From assembly GCA_033439795.1 (NCBI GenBank), contig JAUTDP010000009.1:496001-560000 (forward strand): a stretch of 64,000 nucleotides of DNA. Reading direction: 5' to 3'. This DNA is from Sordaria brevicollis (Eukaryota > Ascomycota > Sordariomycetes > Sordariales > Sordariaceae). Positions 14,916 to 25,800 of this stretch are shown here, piece after piece. Within the stretch, counting starts at the first letter, position 1. Each line of letters starts with the position of its first letter. A model generated the notes under the pieces. That model was not told the DNA's origin and made no database searches. It worked only from the letters and a program-made list of their open reading frames with translations. A program made the translations under genes and the position numbers.

Positions 14916-15201
14916 TATAAAGTCACAGGTACGAGAGGGTGAGAGTAGGTCGTATAAAGTAGGTCTATTCTAGGAGAAAGACTTTAACCTAGCCAAATAT
15001 AAATCTCTAGCCAAGAATTATCCTCTTTTATACTTATACGTTTCCCTATAGGTCCGGAACAATCGGCGCCCGGATTCCGAAACCCTTTCCTCTATATTAT
15101 ATCCTACTATCCTTATTTTATCCGCTATTTTATCCGTCGTCCTAGGCTATTATACCCTAATTATATAAATCCTCCTAAGCCTTCTTAATAATACCCTTAT
15201 A
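14916..15201 (-). repeat. LTR of element B (3' LTR in element orientation)
   Basis: It is 286 bp and aligns over its full length with 22,441-22,726. Shared landmarks include GAGTAGGTCGTATAAAGTAGG and AATCGGCGCCCGG. A C-run just right of it (reverse-strand polypurine tract) marks it as the element's 3' end. Confidence 0.9.
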
Positions 15202-16199
15202 ATTATCCCCCCCCTAGAAGCTATAATCTTTTATAATTTTAGTATTAATTATTATAATCTATAGGAAATTTTATTTCCTATTTTAAAAAACCCTATTTTC
15301 CGCTCGTATATTATACTACGCTTCGATTCTATTATACCGTTTAATTATCCGTTCCTATTATACTATTTAATTATCCGTTCCTATTTTATATATTAGCGTT
15401 ATTCCCCCCCCTAATTAATTTAATCCTTAAACCGTATTACTACGTAGTAATTACTATAATACCCGTAAGGGTAACGCTTTTGCGCTAAGCGGCTTTATTA
15501 AAAAATTTGAAAATCGATTAGCGATATTTATATTAACGTATTAAACGAAGTAATAATCTTCGCCTATTTTAATTATTTATATTATATTAATATTTTTGCA
15601 CCTATTAATTGTAATATTATAATAATTAATTAATTCCGCGGTTAATATTCACCCCTTAAAATTATTATTGGGTTCCTAAAAGTTAATTTTAAAACGGTTT
15701 AACTTTTACGCATTACGCGTTTTATTTACTATTTCGGTATTCTTTTCCCTTCGTATCCTTTCCTCGGATAAAAAACGTTTTACTCTAAATAATTAAAAAT
15801 TTCGAAAGAATTCCGAAGTAAAATAGAAATTCTATTTTAAATTAGGATTAGAATTTTATCTGGAATCGGTTTTAAAGTTTAACCCGAATTACTTTTCCTC
15901 TTTTTAAAATTAAACCTTTATAATCCTTAAAATATAGGAAAGGATTTATTAATTTTAATTAATTAGCCGGGTTAATAAAAACCCTAATATATATTAATTA
16001 TTTTTAAAAATTAAGAATATTTTAAATTATATTATTAATTAACGATTATTTATTTTACGTAATTAATAATTTATTATATTTCTTTCATTTAAAGAATTTT
16101 ATTAATATTTATATTTATTAATCGGGCTATAAACCTTTCTACGGTTTAAATTACTATAATTACTTTAGGCCGAATAATCCTTAACGCCGCTTACGAATA

Positions 16200-16610
16200 A
16201 ATATTAAAGAGGAATTTACTGATTAGTTTTAAATCTTCCTAATTTAATTATCTTATCCTTATTAAACGGAGAATCCTTAATCCAATAGGAAATATTAAAA
16301 TAATTCCTTTTTTAATATATCGGATTCTCTATAATTTTAATAAAAAATTTATTAATTAATTTAAATTCTCTTAATTTAATTATTTTATCCTTATCGGACG
16401 GAAAATCCTTAATTTAATAGGAAATATTAAAGTAGTTTTCCTCTTAATATATCGGATTCTTTATAATCCTAATAAAGAATTTACTAATTAATTTAAATTC
16501 TCCTAATTTAATTATTTCATCCTTATCGAACGGAGAATCCTTAATCCGGTAGGAAGTATTAAAGCGGCTCTCCCTTTAATATATCGGATTCTTTAAATTC
16601 CTTATAGCTT
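16200..16610 (-). repeat. 132-bp tandem repeat in element B, about three copies
   Basis: The motif AATTTAATTAT recurs at 16,241, 16,373 and 16,505, spaced exactly 132 bp. Neighbouring landmarks (ATATATCGGATTCT, GAGAATCCTTAATCC) recur at the same spacing. 132 bp is 44 codons. On the - strand one frame runs through the units with only RIP-type stops, giving a repeated 44-residue module containing Tyr-Trp-Ile-Lys-Asp-Ser-Pro-Phe. It lies downstream of the RT and integrase region, near the C-terminal end of pol. Its function is unknown. Confidence 0.8.
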
Positions 16611-16649
16611 TGGTTCGCGGCTCGGCGTAACTATTTCCCGGTTAATATT

Positions 16650-19600
16650 ATATTAAAATATCTAGAATTAAACCATTAGTCCCCGGGTACTTTACTTCCG
16701 GTATAAATTACCCCTAATTCATCCCGTTACGTAAATTTTTCGCTAACGATAATATTTCTTTTCTTATTAATAAATAAATTTTTAATTCCCGTCCCCGTTA
16801 AGGTATATAATAATTATTCGCCTATTAAACTTTATATATAATATTTTATATTATATTTAACGCTTATTATTCTCTATAATTATAGAATAATAAATTCTCA
16901 TTATATTATTTATATTAATTATTCTATTTCCTATAATACTTTTATTTAATTTTTTAATATTTAAAGAACGCCTTTTACGTATTTTTAAAATATTTTTTAA
17001 ATTCCTAAATATTATATTTTACGGGCTACCCTACTTATTTAATTAAAAACCTCTAATTTATATTTATTCTTTAATAATTTACAATTTTTTTAATTTCTTA
17101 CTCTTCTTATTTATTATACAATTCCGGTAATAGTATTTTGTAATTTCCGTCTTCTCTACTCTTTTAAAATTTTAATAAATTAATTAAAAAAATATTATAT
17201 ATCCGGCTATATTATATTAATAAAACTACTTAATATACTTAGGAGTTAAGTTTCTTTAATACTTTAATTTTAATATACGTAAGTACTAACTTCCTATTTT
17301 TAAATCGGAAATTCTTAATTAATAGGTTTATAACGTTATTTAATTAAAATTCGATCGGTATATACTTTTTATTATACCCTTTCTTCTACGCTTTTATTAC
17401 TTAATTCTAATAGCGTTGCATTATTTTGCGAATTTCTTCTAATTTCTATAATCGCTCCTTTACGCTTTAAACTTTAATAAAATTCCGCCCTTCGACGTAT
17501 TCGACTATATATAAATAATAATTATATAAGGCTTTAAACGGCGAAACTCCTATAATTATATATATAGAATTATTATATACGAATTCCGCTTCTAGGAATT
17601 CCCTACTCCAAAATATAGGGTCGCTTTCTAAGGCTCGGATACGTAAAATCTTTTTAATGATTTAATATAAACGTTCCGTCTACCTATTTATTTATAAATA
17701 AAATATAATAAATAATCTTTATAAGATTTTACGTATTTTAATAAATTCTTTCTAAAATTCGCTAATAAATAATTTATCCCTATTATTTATAATTCCTAAT
17801 AATAAGCCAAATTGGCATTCTATATACTTATATAATAAAAACGCTATAGAAATTACGTTAAATATTTTAATAATAGGTATAAATAAGGCTATTTTAATAA
17901 ATTAATTTACGATTATTAAAATAACGTTGTATATTTTCCTATCGGCCCTTTAATTCGGCGGAAAACCGGTAATAAAATCGATGTTAATTTTTTAAAAAAA
18001 TTGTTCGGGTATTAATAAAGATTAGAAATTTCTATAAAGTTAATATCGGGGTTTTTAAATCCCTTAATATAATTCGTACTTCGTAACGTATTCCCGAACG
18101 TTTTTTATAAGGCCCTTTTAATAGAATTTCCTTTTTCTAGGGTCTTAAATGTATTTATATAACCGGCTTTTAAATTATTATAATAAAAGTGTAAAATCTC
18201 CTTATAAAATAATCTTTCTTTAAGGATTATTAACTATTCTTTAAAATAAAAAACCCCTTAATTATTTAATTTATATCCCCTAACTATAATCCTTTTAAAT
18301 TAAATAATTGCTACTTATTTAGTTAAATTTAAATCCTTAAATTAAAATCCCTTTATAATAATATAAAATTCCCGGCTCGTTAAGGGTATTTAAAGGATTT
18401 TTCGGTATATTATCTTCCTCGTAATCTTACGTAATAAAATTTAAAGGAACGCTCCTTTTTTCGGCTATATTAATAAAATATCTTTTATAATAATAATAGA
18501 CCGTATTATTTATTGAATTTATTTAATAAAGGCGTAAATTATAAATTTCTCTTTATATTAATACGGGATTTTAGAATTTAATTATTCTTTAATTATATTT
18601 AGTAATTCCGAAATAAAATCTAATTTCTTTTAAAAGGTTGGTAAAACGTCGTTATAAACTATATCCCCCTTTATATAATTTAACCTCTTAAATAAATTAT
18701 TTATTAAATTCGTCTTCTCTAATTAATATTTTATTTCGAAATCGAATTAAAATAACTAATAAATTTAACGAATTAACCTTCTACGTAAATCGTTCGCCGG
18801 CGATTCTATAATATTCTTTAGCGCCTTATAATTTATAAATATTATAAACAGCTTTAAAAATCTCTTTAAATAATATACCTAATAATTTAAATTAATTATA
18901 ATAGCGAATAACTCTTACTAACCCGTATATTACTATTATTCTACGTTTATTAATTTTTTAAAAAAGAACGCTATAGGGTATTAAATATCTCCTATAAATT
19001 AGAATAAAATTCCCGAAATAACCTTTTACGAAGCGTCCGTTTTAATTTTAATCTTTTTAATTAAGTCCTAATAACGAAAAATCGGTACCGTTATAAACAC
19101 TTCCTTTAAAGCCTAAAATACTTTATTAACCTCCTTAATTTAATAAAACGCGTTTAATTTCTACCCGTTCTTATTCCCTTTTAATAAATTAATAATAAGC
19201 CCTACTATATAAAAATATTAATATATAAACCGTCGGTAAAAATTAATAAATTTTAAAAATATTTAAATATTATAAAAGGATTTAAATATTAATTACTCCT
19301 AAACCGTTTTTATCTATTCGGGATTTATTATTACCCTTTCCGTAATAATCCGGTAGCCGAAGAAATTAATATAATTTTTATAAAATTCGTATTTAAACGC
19401 TTTTATAAAAAATTAGGTAGCGTATAAACGTTCGAAAATTAAATAGAAATATTCGTTATATTCTTCCTTAAAATTCGAATAAATTAAAATATCGTTAAAA
19501 TATATTACGTAAATATAATCGATAAATTTTGCGAATACTTTATATATATATATTTAGAATATAGCGGGTATATTTATAAACCCGAATAGTATTACTATAT

Positions 19601-20700
19601 ATTCGAAATAATTATACCGCGTTTTAAAAATGGTATTTTATTAATCCCTTTCTTTAATTCGGATCCGATAATATACTTCGTATAAATTAATTTTAAAAAA
19701 TACTTTAACGCCGATTATTCGGTTTATTAATTCGTTAATTAATAATAGTAAATATCGATTCTTAATAATAATTTTATTTAATCCCCGATAATCGATATAT
19801 AATCGTAATATACTATCCTTTTTAAGTATAAATAAAATTAATACCCCGATAGAATTTTAAAAATAACGGATATAATTAATTTATAAATTCTTCTTTAAAT
19901 ATTCGCGTAATATTTTTAATTATATAGTAAATAAAGGGTAAATAAAGATATTTAATACTTCTTCCCCTTCCTTAAAAACGATTTCGTATTTAACGTCCGG
20001 TAATTATAATAACGCTTTAACTTTTTCTTTAAAGAATATATTTTTAAACCCTTTTAATATTAGGGGAATATTATCCGCCGTACCTTCGGGCGGCTTTTTA
20101 TCTTTATTTACATTTTTAAAGTCCGATTTTAATAAATTATATATTAAAATTAGGTTAATAATATAAATTCGGTTACTATATATTATTTTACGTACGAAAA
20201 TTATAATATTAATAAAAAATACCCTTTTAAATTCAAATTCGTTTTTACTAATATATATAATAATACCTTTAAAATTTATACCTAATATAAATAATAATAA
20301 TAGCGGTATTCGATTATCTTTTTAAATTATATAGAATAATTAGGTAAATTCTCTTTCCTAACCCCTCTAGTCTTTTAAAATAAACGTTAATTTATACGCT
20401 CCGTAACAATATATTTCTTTATTATTTATATTTATTAAAATAAATAGAATACCGGTTTTTACTTTCTTTAATTTATACTTCTTCGCGAAATTTTTATATA
20501 CGGTATTAACTTCTATTCTTAAATTTAAATTTATATATTCTTCTAATTAGCGACCCCTTAATATAACTAATATTACGGAAATTTTACCTAATTTATTTCT
20601 TTTAACCGTTTTAAAACTATTAACCCTATTAAATAATAATTCTTCTATAAGGCTTAACCTTTTACCGACTCTTCGATATCCGAAATATAATTATTTTCTT
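16650..20700 (-). pseudogene. Element B pol remnant
   Basis: On the - strand the RT block at about 19,870-19,330 reads, with read-through of RIP stops, as a typical gypsy RT. It has Tyr-Arg-Gly-Leu-Asn-Lys-Ile, then Tyr-Tyr-Arg-Ile-Arg-Ile-Lys-Glu, then the catalytic Tyr-Phe-Asn-Asp-Ile-Leu-Ile-Tyr. One catalytic Asp is Asn, a G-to-A change. RNase H and integrase are expected between about 19,200 and 17,000 by order, but I recognised them less clearly. It is not functional. Confidence 0.8.
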
Positions 20701-20913
20701 TATTATTATTACGTTTAATATTTTATTCGGTAATTATACTTTAAATAATAGCTTTCTCTTTCGGTTAATTTTAATTATTTATTTTTTTATACTTTATATA
20801 ATTACGAACGTAATATCCCTTATCTTTATAATTATAATAATTTAAACCGGATTTATTATTACCCCTATTTTATTTATTAAAGGATTAATCTTTTTTATAG
20901 CTTTTATACCCTT

Positions 20914-20977
20914 TAAAATTATAATTCTAATTATAATCCTAATTATAATTTTAATTATAATCCTTATTATAATTAAA
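20914..20977 (-). repeat. 12-bp tandem repeat in element B gag region
   Basis: About five units of AATTATAATNCT-type sequence follow each other with a 12-bp period. On the - strand they read as repeated Arg-Ile-Ile-Ile, probably a RIP-degraded hydrophilic linker near the gag nucleocapsid. This is a small local repeat. Confidence 0.65.
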
Positions 20978-21759
20978 GCGTTCATTATTCGAAGACCCTT
21001 TATAGTATAAGGACTATTCGTTATAATAATTTCTATTTATTTCGTTTTTTGGAATTTACTTCTTATTTTTAAATTCGGTTTAATAATTTATTACCTTTAA
21101 AATAATTTCTACCGGGTTATTAATAGGGATTTAATATATACAGAAATAATTGTATATATCCTTCTTTAATTAAAAGAAGAAATCGTATATTAATTATTTA
21201 TCCGTAACGACGTTCTTAGTAAATTATTAATAATTATATTAATATCGGTCCTATAATTTCTATAAATTTTTATTATTGCTTTAATATATAAGGAATAATT
21301 ATTTTTTAATATCAAATTTATAAATTTCGGGGGTAATATATTCTTTACGAATAAACTTTAAAAACTCTTCCTATATTATAGGTCGCTTTTAACCCTTATT
21401 ATCGAAGAGGGTAATAGAATATATATATTACGAAATAATTATAAAATTATCGGCTTTAAGGAGGGCCTATTAAATAAATTAATAAATATTAATACTTTTA
21501 CGAATTTAATTACCGTCTTCAATACTATCGATTTAATCTTCGATTTTAGCGTTTATATTATTCGTAATTAATTTACGAATATTATACGTAAAGGGACGTA
21601 AATAAAATTCTTTATTTTTTTAACCTACGGTTTTTTATATGAATTATAATAATATTTATAGGAATTATAATATTATCTTTACAAATCTTTAATATTCGCG
21701 CCGTTTTACGCATTTATATTTATAAAATATTCGCCGCCTATAACGCTCCTACGCAGAAG

Positions 21760-22440
21760 AGAAGTTATTAGAGCGGTTAGATTAATCGGATTAGGCGGAT
21801 AGGGAATAGGAACGGGTCCGGGAACGGGAATAGGCATAAAACTAGGAACGGGAATAGGAATAAAAACGAAAGTGGAATTGAAAATATTCGTTTAATAAAC
21901 GGCTACGTATAAATAGGGAACGGCTACGCCAATTGGATTTTAAAGGGCTTTTATTTTAATAAAATTCTAATTATAATTATTATTCCGCCTTATTAATATA
22001 ATATTCCTTCTATTAATAAAGGCTCTTAGAGTAGTAGCGGTTAAAAGTATATAAATTCTTTATTAAATACCGCTTTTTAAACTATATTTAAATTTCTTAT
22101 TTAGAATTACCTTCGGCCTCTTCGTATAATATAAATTCGGGTTATAACTTATTATTATTAATATTATTATATTCATCGCTAGGATCTTCTAAAGTAATAT
22201 TATTTTTAAATTTATAAAACGCCGCTTTACGATTATCTTCCCTATATTTATTGGTAACCCTTTTATTAATAGGATTTTTAATTATATTATTAATAATACG
22301 TAAATAGTTATACGTTTCTTATATCGGGCCTATATTATTTTTATAGCGAGAATTAATAACGCTTTTTCCGCGCGAATTCTCTTTACGTTTATTAATTATA
22401 TTTATAACCTTCGTTAACGGAATTATAAAGGCTAAAGAAT
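21760..22440 (-). pseudogene. Element B gag-like remnant with Pro-rich stretch
   Basis: On the - strand 21,880-21,790 reads as a Pro-Ile-Pro-Val-Pro low-complexity stretch, from alternating GGAACGGGAATAGG units on the + strand. It sits between the 5' LTR of B and the pol region, where gag belongs. No zinc knuckle was located with certainty. The frame is broken by RIP stops. Confidence 0.5.
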
Positions 22441-22726
22441 TATAAAATTATAGGTATAAGAAGGTAAGAGTAGGTCGTATAAAGTAGGTCTATTTTAGGA
22501 AAAAAACTTTAACTTAACTAAATATAAATCTAAAATTAGGAATTATCCTCTTTTATACTTATACGTTTCCTTATAAATCCGGAATAATCGGCGCCCGGAC
22601 TCCGAAACCCTTTTTTCTATATTATATCCTATTATCCTTATTTTATTTATTATTTTATCCGTCGTCCTAGGCCACTATACCCTAATTGTGCGGGTCCCCC
22701 TAAGCCTTCTTAGCGATACCCTTACA
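22441..22726 (-). repeat. LTR of element B (5' LTR in element orientation)
   Basis: This is the 286-bp partner of 14,916-15,201. The right third (22,660-22,726) is less RIP-mutated and ends in CTTACA, showing the canonical CA terminus. The ACCGC target duplication follows directly. Confidence 0.9.
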
Positions 22727-22731
22727 ACCGC

Positions 22732-22880
22732 CTTCGTAGGTCGCCCGCGCCTAGGTATAAAACCCTGGCGCGGGGCGCACCCTTTATTCGTTTCTTCTTT
22801 TCTTCTTCATCTTATAATTCTACAATAGACCTAGATTTAACGTATTAAACTTGTCTCTCGTAACTACGTCGCTCGTAACA
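22732..22880 (+). repeat. Right part of element A 3' LTR
   Basis: These 149 bases continue the 5' LTR alignment and end CTCGTAACA, the intact CA terminus. The ATAAT target duplication of A follows at 22,881-22,885. The first 60 bases are GC-rich and hardly mutated, unlike the left part of the same LTR. Confidence 0.92.
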
Positions 22881-22885
22881 ATAAT

Positions 22886-25800
22886 TATATATTATATATA
22901 TAAATAACCAGTTATAATATTATAATTATAGAATATATATTAATTATAATAAAGCCCAATACCGATTAATATTTTATCGCTATTAAAAAGATACGTATTC
23001 TTAAAACCGGACGTTTTTAATTAAATTAAATATTCAATAAGGAATATAATCTATATAATATAAATTATTATTACGAAGTTTTAAAAAAGCGTTTTAACTA
23101 AATAATTTTTTTTTTAAGTAATAAATTTCTATAGGAGTAAATAACGAAAATTGTAAATTAGAAGAATTTATTTAGATCGTTATAAGTTATATAATTCGAT
23201 TACCTCGCCCCCCCTTTAAATTACTTAAAGGAAAGTAATTTAAAAGTATTTTTAAAATAAAGGAAGTTAATATTCTTTATAACCGTATTTACCTTCTTAA
23301 CGATAATAATACGGGTAAAATCCGTAAATATAAATCCCAATTAAATTATAGGAATATATATTATAATAACGGATACGGTTCTTTTAATAAAGACGAATAT
23401 CGGTTCGTTTAATAATTCGGTAAGGCGGTAAATATATAAGCAATTTATAGATTCCTAAGCGGCAACGTATATAACGACGAAGCGATAATTTAAATATCCA
23501 AAGTTTTGGCCAAATACGTTCGCAATTATATTACTATTTACTAGGCCAATTTTAACGATAATTAATAGGGGCGCCCTATAAATTATAAGGAGTTTATTTT
23601 ACTTTATTTAAATTATTCTTTTTATAATTAACCTTTATAATTTAGAAGAATATAAGATTAAATTAAATAAGGGCTGGGTCTTATTAAAGGCCGTAAAAGC
23701 ATTAAATATTTAAAGTTTAAAAATTTTAATAATTAATTATAAATATAATTTCCCGCTTAACGTTAATAATTTTATATAAATTTATAATAATTATAATTAT
23801 ATTCGGTATATAATAATATTAAAATATAATAGTAAAATAATTAAACGAATTTATAATATATAATAAATAAGAAAATAAAGGTTAATAATTATTATTATAG
23901 TGAATTATATTTCTATTTATATTTAACTTTAAAAATAGATATTAATAAAATAATATAACCGATATAGGGTTAGGTTATTTTACTTTACCGAATACGAAAA
24001 TTTAATCGATTCGTTCGTTTAATGGTTATATTTATAGTAATATATAGTTAAACCCCTATTCAATATATTAATTAATATAGGGTAAATATTAAATTAGGAA
24101 TTATATATATATAATTAAGGTAGATTACTTTACGGGTTTATTATTAAAGATATATAATATTTCGATTAGTAGCCGGTTATAAAATAAGAGAAGCGGTAAA
24201 ATAGACGAGTTTTATTCGGTGAATTTAACGCCGGTATTACGGATTAATAATTAAATATCGGATATATTTGAATTTAATATATTTATATATTTGCGCGGAA
24301 TTTCCGTTTAATATCCATTTTTAGCGCCCTATATAGCGTTTTACGTAAATATTATTATTTCGATAAAAAAAATCTTTAATATATAATTTACTATTAAAAT
24401 AATACGGAAAATATATTTTAAAAGGATAATTAATAACGTTAAAATATATAATAAAATTCGTAAATAATATAATTTAGCGGAAAATTTAAGAAATAAAACG
24501 AAATCGCTTCGCTTCCGATTTTATTTCTTAGGACTTCCCTCCTTCCTAATTCTAATTTATTCCTTATATTCTTTACCCTTTATTACTCTTTACGCCTCTA
24601 AATACAATTTACAATTATTAATTATTATTATATCTTTTCGCATTTAATTATTAAAAAATTTTATTTAGCCTTTTATATATTATATTAGTAAATATTTTTA
24701 ATCTTTATAATATATTGCGAATAGCCCTTAAATTTTTAATTTATTATTTATTTTGCGGGTAGGTTTCGTTTTCTACCTTTTATTATTTACGCTTTTAAAT
24801 ACGACCTACGGGTATTAATTTATTACCTTATATTATTATTTAATTATTAAAATACTTTATTTAACCTTTCGCTAATTATATTACGGATATTTCGGTATTT
24901 TTAACGTATTATAAACGACCCTTAAACCTTTAATTTATTATTCGTTTCGTAAATAAATTTATCGAATAGAATAATAAATACGTTATTATAGAAAATACTT
25001 TTAAGGATAATAATATAAATACTATTATCCTTAATATATAAATATCTTATTATTTATATTTAATAATTTCGTTTAATTTATATTTTTAATAACCGAATAA
25101 TTTTAATAATTATTAATTTTACGAAGATATTAAATCTAAAGGTTAAAATAGTAAATTAAAGGCGTACTTCGTTATTTAACGATTATATAAAAAAAGGAAG
25201 ATAAAAACGATATATAATAACGAATTGCCCGCGGGTAGTAATAATTTTAATAATTTATACCTTTATAATAATAAATAAAATACCGGTTAGGAGCTTATAT
25301 TAATGAAGGGATTTAATTAAGTTAATTAAATAAATAATATTTAATTCTTCGTAGTAATTATATTAACGTTTCGAAGGTAAAAAAACCCGTTCCTATTTTT
25401 CGATATTTTAAATAATTTTCCTTTTTATTATATTATAAAAGGGAATTTTAAGGTCTATAGCGTTCGAATTCCTATTAAATACGTATAGGTCGTTTACGAA
25501 ATTCGCCTCTTAAAAATAAAATTAAATTCCAAAAATTTACGTTTAATTCCGTATAATATAATTTTTAAACCCTTCGACTTTTAGGTATTAAAAACGATTA
25601 AATCCAAATCTCACTATTAATTTACCGTTTTAATAATTCTTTCTTCGGAATACTTTTTAAATAACCGACGGCCGAAAGATTATTAATTCTAATTATAAAC
25701 CTATTTCGAAACTAAGGCGTTCGATTTCCTTTACGCTAATAAATTTTTTATATTTAATAATATTATAATACGCTCCGCGATTTAAATTATTTTCCGGGAA

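Larger units (their letters stand above)
14916..22726 (-). mobile_element. Element B: RIP-killed Ty3/gypsy LTR retrotransposon nested in the 3' LTR of A
   Basis: Two 286-bp LTRs (14,916-15,201 and 22,441-22,726) bound a 7.2-kb interior. The LTR ends read TATAAAG..CTTACA or CTTATA, i.e. TG..CA after RIP. The target duplication ACCGC sits at 14,911-14,915 and 22,727-22,731. A run of C (15,207-15,214), a polypurine tract on the opposite strand, abuts the left LTR, so the element runs on the - strand. The reverse transcriptase reads on the - strand at about 19,330-19,870 with Tyr-Phe-Asn-Asp at 19,491-19,502 in place of the Tyr-x-Asp-Asp box. Removing B rejoins the A LTR to exactly 253 bp. The interior differs from A in sequence and repeats, so it is a different family. 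Confidence 0.92.
7827..22880 (+). mobile_element. Element A: RIP-killed Ty3/gypsy LTR retrotransposon, split by element B
   Basis: The 5' LTR is 7,827-8,079. The 3' LTR is 14,812-14,915 plus 22,732-22,880. Both total 253 bp, start with TG (RIP-altered to TA in the 3' copy) and end in CA or its TA derivative. The 5-bp target duplication ATAAT is present at 7,822-7,826 and 22,881-22,885. A polypurine tract (AAAAGGGGGGTAA) abuts the 3' LTR at about 14,799-14,811, fixing the + orientation. The 6.7-kb interior carries, in order, gag with a zinc knuckle, aspartic protease, reverse transcriptase, RNase H, integrase and a chromodomain-like tail, the order of Ty3/gypsy chromoviruses. Every domain has RIP stops, so the element cannot move by itself. 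Its family name was not determined. Confidence 0.93.
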
